From: an uncultured Paraprevotella sp. | GTDB taxonomy: Bacteria > Bacteroidota > Bacteroidia > Bacteroidales > Bacteroidaceae | NCBI GenBank assembly: GCA_910584955.1 | Contig: CAJUDC010000011.1 | Location: 1 to 30,480 of the forward strand | Length of the DNA: 30,480 nt | Reading direction: 5' to 3' | Part shown: positions 16,294 through 23,229 of the stretch, in pieces | Layout of the letters: each line of letters starts with the position of its first letter | Position numbering within the stretch: position 1 is the first letter of the stretch | Made by a program: the position numbers and the translations under genes | The notes under the pieces: generated by a model | The model's database searches: none | What the model was told of the DNA's origin: nothing | Seen by the model: only the letters and a program-made list of their open reading frames with translations

Positions 16294-17340
16294 ATGAAGA
16301 AAATGTTCTTTGCGCTGCTCTGTCTGGCAGCATCCGTTTTTACGGCAAGAGGGCAGGAAAAGAAATTCAACTGCTATGCCGTGGCTTTTTATAATCAGGA
16401 AAACCTGTTCGACACCATCCACGACAAGGGGAAGAACGACTATGAGTTTTTGCCCGAAGGCTCTTATAAATGGAACGGGATGAAGTATCGGGCCAAGCTG
16501 GCCAACATGGCCAAGGTGCTGGCCGAGCTGGGCACCGATCTGTTGCCCGGGGTGGGGGCTTCGGTTATCGGCGTGTCGGAGGTGGAGAACGAGCGGGTGA
16601 TGACCGATCTGGTGAACCAGGAGCCGCTTCGTGCCCGCGACATGCGGTTTGTACATATCGAAGGGCCGGACCGGCGCGGTGTGGATTGTGCGCTGATCTA
16701 TAATCCTAAATTCTTCACGCCGGTGAAGTCCTTTCTGCATCCTTATGTGCCCGAAGCCAAAGACAGCGCTTACCGTACCCGTGGATTCCTTACGGTACAG
16801 GGGCGGATGGCCGGCGACGACGTGGCGTTTATCGTGTGCCATTGGCCCAGCCGTTTCGCTACATCCTATTACCGCGAGCGCGCCGGACAGCAGGTGCGTC
16901 AGCTGAAGGACAGTCTGCTGGCGACCGATCCGAACATGAAGATCATGGTGATGGGGGATATGAACGACGACCCTTTCGACAAGAGTATGGCCGAGGCGCT
17001 GGGCGCCAAGCGCGATATTAATAAGGTAAAGGCGGATGAAATGTTCAATCCCTGGTGGAATATACTGGTGAAGAGCGGGCGTGGCACCCTTACGTATCAG
17101 GGCGGCTGGAATCTGTTCGACCAGATTGTGTTCACCCCCAATATGCTGAACCCCAAAGGAGCTAAAGACTACTCCACGCTGAAGCTTTATAAGAGCGAGA
17201 TCTTCCAGCGCGACTACCTGATGCAGACCGAAGGGCGCTACAAGGGAAGCACCAAGCGCACCACTGCCGGCGGCGTATGGCTTAACGGTTACAGCGACCA
17301 CTTGCCCGTGGTGTCTTATCTGCTCAAGGAGCAAAAATAG
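16294..17340 (+). CDS. Secreted endonuclease/exonuclease/phosphatase (EEP) family protein
   Basis: A 348-residue exported protein with a signal peptide (about 1-20, ending TARGQ). The DNase I-like EEP fold is supported by all catalytic motifs in order: N34 in FYNQENLF, E96 in GVSEVEN, RRGVDCALIY (127-136), H183 in VCHWPSR, D222 and N224 in MGDMNDDP, D276 in WNLFDQIV and H336 in YSDHLPV. Known members cleave phosphodiester or phosphomonoester bonds in DNA, RNA, lipids or inositol phosphates, so a nuclease role is likely but not proven. No lipobox is visible; a periplasmic or secreted location is expected. It is transcribed divergently from the TonB-receptor operon, and no clear terminator follows. 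Confidence 0.9.
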   Translation: MKKMFFALLCLAASVFTARGQEKKFNCYAVAFYNQENLFDTIHDKGKNDYEFLPEGSYKWNGMKYRAKLANMAKVLAELGTDLLPGVGASVIGVSEVENERVMTDLVNQEPLRARDMRFVHIEGPDRRGVDCALIYNPKFFTPVKSFLHPYVPEAKDSAYRTRGFLTVQGRMAGDDVAFIVCHWPSRFATSYYRERAGQQVRQLKDSLLATDPNMKIMVMGDMNDDPFDKSMAEALGAKRDINKVKADEMFNPWWNILVKSGRGTLTYQGGWNLFDQIVFTPNMLNPKGAKDYSTLKLYKSEIFQRDYLMQTEGRYKGSTKRTTAGGVWLNGYSDHLPVVSYLLKEQK

Positions 17341-17401
17341 CGTACCGCAGATTTTTTCTTTAAAAATAGGGACAAACTACGGCGCTTTGAAGAAAAAACG
17401 T

Positions 17402-17409
17402 TATCTTTG
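17402..17409 (+). promoter_or_regulatory. -7 promoter box for fba
   Basis: TATCTTTG matches TAnnTTTG and is 43 bp before the ATG at 17453. A TTTG at 17386-17389 is too close (12 bp) to be a standard -33 element. Confidence 0.6.
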
Positions 17410-17452
17410 TCCGTCAGAAAAAGATGTTTTATTCTAATTAATTTATAACATT

Positions 17453-18445
17453 ATGGTAAACTACAAAGATCTGGGCTTGGTGAATACCCGCGAGATGTTC
17501 GCCAAAGCTGTGAAGGGCGGTTATGCGATTCCCGCTTTCAACTTCAACACAATGGAGCAAATGCAGGCTATCGTGCAGGCTGCGGTAGAGACAAAATCTC
17601 CTGTTATCATGCAGGTGTCCAAGGGCGCACGTAACTATGCCAATGCTACAATCCTGCGCTATATGGCACAGGGTGCCGTAGAGTATGCCAAGGAATTGGG
17701 ATGCCCCAATCCGCAGATCGTGCTTCATCTGGATCACGGCGACAGCTTCGAGCTTTGCAAGAACTGTATCGACATGGGTTTCTCTTCCGTAATGATCGAC
17801 GGCTCTTCGCTGCCTTATGACGAGAACGTAGCGCTGACCAAGAAAGTGGTTGACTATGCACATCAGCACGATGTAACCGTAGAAGGCGAGCTGGGCGTGC
17901 TGGCCGGTGTGGAAGACGAAGTATGCGCAGCAGAGTCTCACTATACCAAACCCGAAGAGGTGGAGGATTTCGTATCCAAGACAGGTGTAGACAGCTTGGC
18001 TATTTCCATCGGTACGTCTCACGGTGCCCACAAGTTCACTCCCGAGCAGTGCACATTGGTTAACGGTGTGCTCGTGCCTCCTCCATTGGCATTCGACGTG
18101 CTCCACGAAATCGAAGAGAAGTTGCCGGGATTCCCCATCGTGCTCCACGGTTCTTCTTCCGTTCCGCAGGACGAAGTTGCCACTATCAACAAGTTCGGTG
18201 GTAAACTGGAAGCTGCTATCGGTATTCCCGAAGAGCAATTGCGCGAGGCTGCCAAGAGCGCCGTTTGCAAGATCAATATCGACTCCGATTCCCGTCTGGC
18301 TATGACGGCTGCCGTTCGTCAGGTATTTGCCGAGAAGCCGGCAGAGTTCGATCCGCGCAAGTATCTGGGTCCGGCTCGTGACAATATGAAGAAGATGTAC
18401 GAGCACAAGATCATCAACGTACTTGGTTCGAACGATAAACTGTAA
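17453..18445 (+). CDS. fba: Class II fructose-1,6-bisphosphate aldolase
   Basis: A 330-residue cytoplasmic glycolytic enzyme that interconverts fructose 1,6-bisphosphate with dihydroxyacetone phosphate and glyceraldehyde 3-phosphate. It is the zinc-dependent class II form: D94-H95 in LHLDHGDS (catalytic Asp and zinc ligand), the EGELG loop (144-148), H190 in GTSHGAHKF and H232 in VLHGSSS. The N terminus (VNTREMFAKAVKGGYAIPAFNFN) and the C-terminal NIDSDSRLAMTAAVR segment are typical of the family. Codon choice is more uniform than in neighbouring genes (frequent ATC, CTG, GAA/GAG and AAG), as expected for a highly expressed gene. It has its own promoter box and a strong terminator. Confidence 0.96.
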   Translation: MVNYKDLGLVNTREMFAKAVKGGYAIPAFNFNTMEQMQAIVQAAVETKSPVIMQVSKGARNYANATILRYMAQGAVEYAKELGCPNPQIVLHLDHGDSFELCKNCIDMGFSSVMIDGSSLPYDENVALTKKVVDYAHQHDVTVEGELGVLAGVEDEVCAAESHYTKPEEVEDFVSKTGVDSLAISIGTSHGAHKFTPEQCTLVNGVLVPPPLAFDVLHEIEEKLPGFPIVLHGSSSVPQDEVATINKFGGKLEAAIGIPEEQLREAAKSAVCKINIDSDSRLAMTAAVRQVFAEKPAEFDPRKYLGPARDNMKKMYEHKIINVLGSNDKL

Positions 18446-18494
18446 TATTGACCGATAATTAGTTTTTTGATTTAAATGATTTTTTGTTTTGAGG

Positions 18495-18534
18495 AACTCC
18501 CTCGCCCGTGACGGGCGGGGGAGTTTCGTTTTTT
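18495..18534 (+). terminator. Intrinsic terminator after fba
   Basis: A 14-bp stem (18495-18508, AACTCCCTCGCCCG, with 18512-18525; one G-U pair) closes a TGA loop and is followed by TCG and six T (18529-18534). Confidence 0.88.
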
Positions 18535-18551
18535 CAGGGGAAGAAATCAAA

Positions 18552-18639
18552 AAGGTGTACACCTTATTGAAAAAAGGTCTACACCAAAATCAGAAAAGGT
18601 GTACACCTTCTTGTGAAAGGGTGTACACCTTTTTTGTTC
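18552..18639. repeat. Four palindromes GGTGTACACC at exact 22-bp spacing
   Basis: The 10-bp palindrome GGTGTACACC occurs at 18554-18563, 18598-18607 and 18620-18629, with a one-base variant (GGTCTACACC) at 18576-18585. Starts are 18554, 18576, 18598 and 18620, so the period is exactly 22 bp. Two copies extend to the 14-bp palindrome AAGGTGTACACCTT. The array lies between the fba terminator and the end of the convergent DUF4831 gene. A/T tracts flank the copies on both strands. It could be a bidirectional terminator, a phased protein-binding array or a dispersed intergenic repeat; the sequence does not decide. Confidence 0.85.
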
Positions 18640-18702
18640 TTGGGGCGGAATACTGTCGTCCCGCCTCCGCATGCGTGCACGGCGGGGCCGGCATCGGAGT
18701 CT

Positions 18703-19776
18703 TTACGGCTCCTCGGCCTCGATATGCTTTATGCCTCCGCTTGTCTGATAGAAGGTAACCTTCGTGGCGGTTTTCTTGTTGAAAAGCAGATCGCTCAATA
18801 TCTCCACATTGCCGAATTGCCCCATTGTGTATTCTTCTTTGCAATACGTCTTTTGTGCGTCGAATACGGTGAGGGCCGCACGGCCGGGCACATTATAGAA
18901 CACGCCCATTTCCATTTTGGCTTTCTTTTTGGCTGTTTTCTCGTCGTACACCGGTTCGGGAACGGTTTTCAGATCCCGGATGCTGATATACACCGGTTCG
19001 CCGCCCAGGTCGTCCTTGTCCACCAGTCCCCGTCTCTGCGAGAAGCGGAACAATACGGTTTTGTCGACCTCCTCCGTAGGATCCAGTTCGAAAGAGAATA
19101 TCTCGGTTGTGGTTTCAAGGGTGCCTTTGAACAGCTGCAACAGGGCGGTTTCCTGTAGGGTCAACTGGTCGAGCATCAGTTTCAGCTGCGCTCCGTCTTT
19201 CGGGGTGTTGTCCGCCTCGCCCCGTATCAGGGCGTTCCGGCTTTCCCGTATCTCATAGATCTCCTGAGCCACCAGTTCGGCGGTTTTGGCCGTGCTGCCG
19301 GCCGACAGCATCTCCTGGTCCATGTAGTCGCGCGGGTTGAGCGGTTTGCCCGGTCGGGTCCCGGTCGGTACGGGGGCCAGTGTCTCTTCCTCTCCCTCGG
19401 TGTTGATGGCCAGCAGGATTCCGTCTTCCGTCAGTTCCACCAGCGGCGCCAGTGTTTTGCTTTTCAGCCGTATGTTGTACAACTTCTCCTTGTCGGGGAT
19501 GCCGTAGGTTTCTGCGGAAACATCCTTTAGGGTCCATGTGGTGGAAGCCTCGGGCGATACGCCGCGCAGGCGCAGGTAGCGGTCGGCGTATTTACAGAAT
19601 TCTCCGGGGCGGTATACGGTCTTTTCGGCCGTTACGACAAAGCGTATTACCGTCCGTGGCAGATAATAGGTCACTCCGTCCGGTGTTACCCCCGGTCGGT
19701 AAGGCGCCACTTCCGTCTGGGCGGAAGCGGTGGCGGCCAGCAGGGTCAGGCACGAAGCCAGCATGACTTTTTTCAT
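18703..19776 (-). CDS. DUF4831 family exported protein
   Basis: A 357-residue protein with a signal peptide (about 1-19, KKVMLASCLTLLAATASAQ). The conserved DUF4831 pattern is recognisable: GVTYYLPRTVIRFVVTAEKTVYRPGEFCKYADRYL near 34-68, then the central PLNPRDYMDQEMLSAGSTAKTAELVAQEIYEIRESRNALIRGEADN segment and GVFYNVPGRAALTVF towards the C terminus. The family is common in gut Bacteroidales and has no assigned function; a periplasmic location is likely. The start at 19776 overlaps the stop of nnr by 4 bp (ATGA), so its translation is probably coupled to that gene. A longer in-frame ORF upstream is an antisense/frame shadow of nnr. Confidence 0.82.
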   Translation of the reverse strand: MKKVMLASCLTLLAATASAQTEVAPYRPGVTPDGVTYYLPRTVIRFVVTAEKTVYRPGEFCKYADRYLRLRGVSPEASTTWTLKDVSAETYGIPDKEKLYNIRLKSKTLAPLVELTEDGILLAINTEGEEETLAPVPTGTRPGKPLNPRDYMDQEMLSAGSTAKTAELVAQEIYEIRESRNALIRGEADNTPKDGAQLKLMLDQLTLQETALLQLFKGTLETTTEIFSFELDPTEEVDKTVLFRFSQRRGLVDKDDLGGEPVYISIRDLKTVPEPVYDEKTAKKKAKMEMGVFYNVPGRAALTVFDAQKTYCKEEYTMGQFGNVEILSDLLFNKKTATKVTFYQTSGGIKHIEAEEP

Positions 19777-21311
19777 AAGCGTATGTTTTTCGATGATGTT
19801 TCTTTGATCTGTTTGAAGGCCTGCGGCAAGGCTTCGATAATGTCGCCGGCCAGCATACATTCTTCTCCCAGCCGTTCGGCGGCGATGTCGCCGGCCAGTC
19901 CGTGCAGCCATACGCCCAGTCGCAGGGCGTCTCCCGGGGCATAGCCTTGCGCCAGCAGTCCGGTGAGCAGACCTGTCAGCACGTCGCCGCTTCCGGCCGT
20001 AGCCATACCCGGATTTCCGGTAGGGTTGAACCATACGGTCCCCGTGGGCCCGCATATCAGGGAATAATGCCCTTTTACCAGTATGTACACGTTGTGCCGC
20101 ACGGCTAGTTCGCGGGCCTTTGTCAGGCGTTCGTAGCTGTCGGAGCAATGTCCGGTCAGTGCCTCCAGCTCTTTGGGATGAGGGGTGAGCAGACTTTCTG
20201 CGGGCAACCGCTGCATCCATCCGGGGTGCCTGCCCAGCAAGGTCAAGGCATCGGCGTCTAGTACCATCGGGGTGTTCTGTTGCAGGATGAAGTCGTACAA
20301 TGCTGTGGCTGTGTCCTCGTCCGTGCCGATCCCCGGACCGGCCCCGACGGTTTGAAAACGGGTGCTGTCGATGGCGTGCGTGATGATGTCGCCGTCGCTA
20401 TCGGGGCTGACGATGGCTTCGGGCACGGTGGTCTGAAGCAACAGCAGGTTACGGTGTGCCGTGTGCAGGGTCAGTTTTCCCACCCCGCTTCGCAGGCAGG
20501 CCCGGGCGGCCAGTATGGCGGCTCCGGCCATGCCGTAGCTGCCGCACACCAGGAGAGCGTGCCCCATGGTCCCTTTATGGGCGAAAAGCGGACGGCTTCG
20601 CAGCATGGCCTTCATCTCTTCCGGCTCGCTCAGGTAGAAGCCTGTGCGGGCCTGTTCGATGCCTTGGGCCGAAAGTCCGATGTCGAGCGTCTTCCATTCC
20701 CCCGTGTAGCGCCGGTTCTCGGCGAAGAAGAAAGCCGGTTTGGGCAACTGCATCGTCAGGGTCAGTGTGGCGCGTACCACATGAGACAAGTCGTTGTACG
20801 AATTATCCTCGCACATCAGTCCCGAAGGAATGTCGATGCTCACTACGGGGGCTTTCGACTCGTTGATGCGGCGGGTCACGGCGGCAAAGCCCCCGTTGAG
20901 CGGTTTGTTCAGTCCGATGCCGAACAGTCCGTCCACAATGATGTCCTGTTCCGGTTGTATAACCGGAAAATCGAATTGCGAGGTCACTTCCGTCCACTCG
21001 GCCCCTTCGGTGGCGGCCAGTCGGTCGCGGTTGGTGGCGCAGTCTTCCGTCAGTGTACCTTTGATGTTGAACAGATAGGAAAGCGTGCGGTAGCCCCGCC
21101 CGGTGAGCAGACGCGCGACAGCCAAGGCGTCACCGCCGTTGTTGCCCGGTCCGGCAAAGACAACGATGCGCCTGTCCTGCGGCCAGCGGGCGGCGATCTC
21201 CGCCGCCACCGCTTCGGCAGCCCGCTCCATCAGGTCGACGGACGCCACGGGTTCGTGTTCTATAGTAAACCTGTCCAGTTCCCTGAACTGTCCGGCAGAA
21301 AGAATTTTCAT
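19773..21311 (-). CDS. nnr: Bifunctional NAD(P)H-hydrate epimerase / ADP-dependent dehydratase
   Basis: A 512-residue cytoplasmic repair enzyme. The N-terminal epimerase (NnrE/YjeF_N, about 1-210) shows VVFAGPGNNGGDALAVARLL (50-69) and the N terminus MKILSAGQFRELDRFTIEHEP; it interconverts R- and S-NADHX. The C-terminal dehydratase (NnrD, about 230-505, ribokinase fold) shows KGTMGHALLVCGSYGMAGAA and NPGMATAGSGDVLTGLL with the catalytic Asp at 443; it converts S-NAD(P)HX back to NAD(P)H using ADP. The start at 21311 is set by homology; ORF extension to 21380 is unlikely. A -7 box lies only about 5 bp upstream, so the mRNA may be leaderless. The stop overlaps the DUF4831 start. Confidence 0.94.
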   Translation of the reverse strand: MKILSAGQFRELDRFTIEHEPVASVDLMERAAEAVAAEIAARWPQDRRIVVFAGPGNNGGDALAVARLLTGRGYRTLSYLFNIKGTLTEDCATNRDRLAATEGAEWTEVTSQFDFPVIQPEQDIIVDGLFGIGLNKPLNGGFAAVTRRINESKAPVVSIDIPSGLMCEDNSYNDLSHVVRATLTLTMQLPKPAFFFAENRRYTGEWKTLDIGLSAQGIEQARTGFYLSEPEEMKAMLRSRPLFAHKGTMGHALLVCGSYGMAGAAILAARACLRSGVGKLTLHTAHRNLLLLQTTVPEAIVSPDSDGDIITHAIDSTRFQTVGAGPGIGTDEDTATALYDFILQQNTPMVLDADALTLLGRHPGWMQRLPAESLLTPHPKELEALTGHCSDSYERLTKARELAVRHNVYILVKGHYSLICGPTGTVWFNPTGNPGMATAGSGDVLTGLLTGLLAQGYAPGDALRLGVWLHGLAGDIAAERLGEECMLAGDIIEALPQAFKQIKETSSKNIRL

Positions 21312-21315
21312 GATG

Positions 21316-21323
21316 CAAATATA
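21316..21323 (-). promoter_or_regulatory. -7 promoter box for nnr, almost touching the start codon
   Basis: On the minus strand TATATTTG matches TAnnTTTG exactly and ends 4 bp before the ATG at 21311. Transcription would begin at or next to the A of the start codon, implying a leaderless mRNA. Confidence 0.6.
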
Positions 21324-21579
21324 CGCAGAACTCGTGAAAAAACGACAGGAAAAAGGGAAATAAAGCGCGTTGTTTGTCACCGATAGTCAGATTCTTCGCT
21401 GCCGGTTCCTTTGGAACGCCGAAATACCAATCGTTGAGGATTTTCGGCACACGGCGTTTTCCCCCGTCCTGTGGCCCGACCGTAGGCGGGCATTCCGGGC
21501 AGCTAGGCATTTCGTTTCGTTTTTTCCGTAACGGCAAGGAACGGAAAAGGGAAAAATAGGGATAAAAGGAGCGTTTCTT

Positions 21580-21610
21580 TTTGTTGTGTAAAGCAAAAAC
21601 CTTATTTTTG
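21580..21610 (+). promoter_or_regulatory. Full -33/-7 promoter of the GH125-GH92-GH2 operon
   Basis: TTTG (21580-21583) is followed after exactly 19 bp by TATTTTTG (21603-21610), the best match to the Bacteroides sigma-ABfr consensus in this window. The leader to the ATG at 21698 would be about 80 nt. Confidence 0.75.
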
Positions 21611-21697
21611 TGAAGAAGAGTTTGTTAACCGTGCTCGTTCTTATTTTTTTTTGTGCCGAGATGAATACCAATCGGCTGTAAGCTAAAATGAAATACC

Positions 21698-23191
21698 ATG
21701 AATAAGAAAATGTGGGCGGCAGCCCTGTCTTTATGGAGTGTTGCGTCGATGGAAGCCGAAGCGGCTCCCGTCGGGTCCCGACTGCTCCGCCGGTTTTACG
21801 TGTCGGAACGGTCGTCTTCCTTTTACGAGGCGGCCCGTCAGGACAATGTGAAACGCTACGTCAGCCAGCGGCCCAAGGAGGAGGAACGCCTGTTCCGCTC
21901 CGATGCTATCGAGAAGAAAATCCGCGAGATAAAAGCCCTGTTGCGCAATCCCTATCTGGCTTGGATGTTCGAGAACTGTTTTCCCAATACGCTGGACACG
22001 ACGGTGCATTTCCGAATGTTGAACGGCAAGCCCGACACGTTTGTCTACACCGGCGACATTCACGCCATGTGGTTGCGCGATTCCAGTGCCCAGGTGTGGC
22101 CCTACGTGCAGTTTGCCAACGACGATGCCCGGTTGAAGACGATGCTGGAGGGTGTCATCCGCCGCCAGTTCCTGTGCATCAATCTCGATCCCTATGCCAA
22201 TGCGTTCAATGCCGAACCGGTGGGCAGTGAATGGGAAACCGACCGTACGGCCATGAAGCCCGAATTGCATGAGCGCAAGTGGGAAATAGATTCCTTATGC
22301 TATCCGCTCCGTCTGGCCTACCACTATTGGAAGGTGACGGGCGATGTCAGCGTGTTCGATGAAACTTGGTTGGAGACCATTGCCAACGTGCTCCGTACCT
22401 TCAGGGAACAACAGCGCAAGGAGGACCGGGGACCTTATCGCTTCCAGCGCAAGACGGAACGGGCCACCGATACCACCATTAACGACGGCTGGGGGGCGCC
22501 GGTCCGTCCGGTAGGGCTGATAGCCTCTGTTTTCCGTCCGTCGGACGACGCTACCACCCTTCCCTTCCTGATTCCTTCCAACTTTTTCGCCGTGACATCG
22601 TTGCGAAAAGCCGCCGAGATACTGACAGAGGTGAATAAAAACTACGAACTGGCCCGACAATGCACCGGATTGGCCGACGAAGTGCAGCAGGCGTTGCAGA
22701 AATATGCCACGTGCGAGCATCCCGTATACGGTACGATATATGCGTTTGAGGTGGACGGCTACGGCAGCCATTTGCTGATGGACGACGCCAATGTGCCCAG
22801 TTTGCTGGCCATGCCCTACTTGGGCGACGTGGACCCGGATGACCCTGTTTATCGGAATACCCGCCGGTTCGTGTGGAGCGAGAGCAATCCTTATTTCTTC
22901 AAAGGTACGGCAGGCGAGGGCATAGGCGGTCCGCACATCGGGTATGACATGGTGTGGCCTATGAGCATTATGATGAAAGCCTTTACCAGTCGGGACGACC
23001 GGGAAATCAAGGAGTGCCTGCGCCAGTTGCTGGCCACCGATGCCGGAACGGGATTCATGCACGAATCCTTTCACAAAGACAATCCCGAGAAATTCACCCG
23101 CAAATGGTTCGCCTGGCAAAATACATTGTTCGGCGAGTTGATCATCAAGCTGGTTGACGACGGCAAGCTGGATTTGCTGAACAGTCTTTGA
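21698..23191 (+). CDS. GH125 exo-alpha-1,6-mannosidase
   Basis: A 497-residue exported protein with an N-terminal hydrophobic signal segment (about 1-22). The family 125 signature is strong: TGDIHAMWLRDSSAQVWPY (118-136), RQFLCINLDPYANAFN, ERKWEIDSLCYPLRLAYHYW (192-211), FRPSDDATTLPF (279-290), GPHIGYDMVWPM and GTGFMHESFHKDNP (450-463). By position relative to the Clostridium perfringens enzyme, an Asp in RPSDD is the likely general acid and E456 in HES the general base. GH125 removes non-reducing alpha-1,6-mannose by an inverting mechanism, as in N-glycans and fungal mannan. First gene of a three-gene operon; 38 bp separate it from the GH92 gene. Confidence 0.93.
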   Translation: MNKKMWAAALSLWSVASMEAEAAPVGSRLLRRFYVSERSSSFYEAARQDNVKRYVSQRPKEEERLFRSDAIEKKIREIKALLRNPYLAWMFENCFPNTLDTTVHFRMLNGKPDTFVYTGDIHAMWLRDSSAQVWPYVQFANDDARLKTMLEGVIRRQFLCINLDPYANAFNAEPVGSEWETDRTAMKPELHERKWEIDSLCYPLRLAYHYWKVTGDVSVFDETWLETIANVLRTFREQQRKEDRGPYRFQRKTERATDTTINDGWGAPVRPVGLIASVFRPSDDATTLPFLIPSNFFAVTSLRKAAEILTEVNKNYELARQCTGLADEVQQALQKYATCEHPVYGTIYAFEVDGYGSHLLMDDANVPSLLAMPYLGDVDPDDPVYRNTRRFVWSESNPYFFKGTAGEGIGGPHIGYDMVWPMSIMMKAFTSRDDREIKECLRQLLATDAGTGFMHESFHKDNPEKFTRKWFAWQNTLFGELIIKLVDDGKLDLLNSL

Positions 23192-23229
23192 TGGCGTTTA
23201 CCAATGAATACCTTTAATATACTATCCGT

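Larger units (their letters stand above)
21312..21697. other. 386-bp intergenic region between nnr and the GH operon
   Basis: This divergent spacer holds the nnr promoter box at its left edge (21316-21323) and the GH operon promoter (21580-21610) near its right edge. Between them are small inverted repeats, for example GCCGAAA (21418-21424) with TTTCGGC (21442-21448), and GCCGA (21655-21659) with TCGGC (21672-21676) in the GH operon leader. No convincing gene or RNA is visible. Any regulator binding site for the GH operon would be expected here. Confidence 0.6.

Noticed and set aside
18552..18639. CRISPR array
   Set aside because: The repeat unit is only 22 bp with no unique spacers of 30 or more bases, and no cas gene is near.
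18660..18686. CCCGCC/GGCGGG hairpin as the terminator of the DUF4831 gene
   Set aside because: No T tract follows on the minus strand; the nearby palindrome array with its T tracts is a better candidate.
20280..21386. 368-codon plus-strand frame opposite nnr
   Set aside because: Antisense shadow of a gene whose product matches both Nnr domains throughout.
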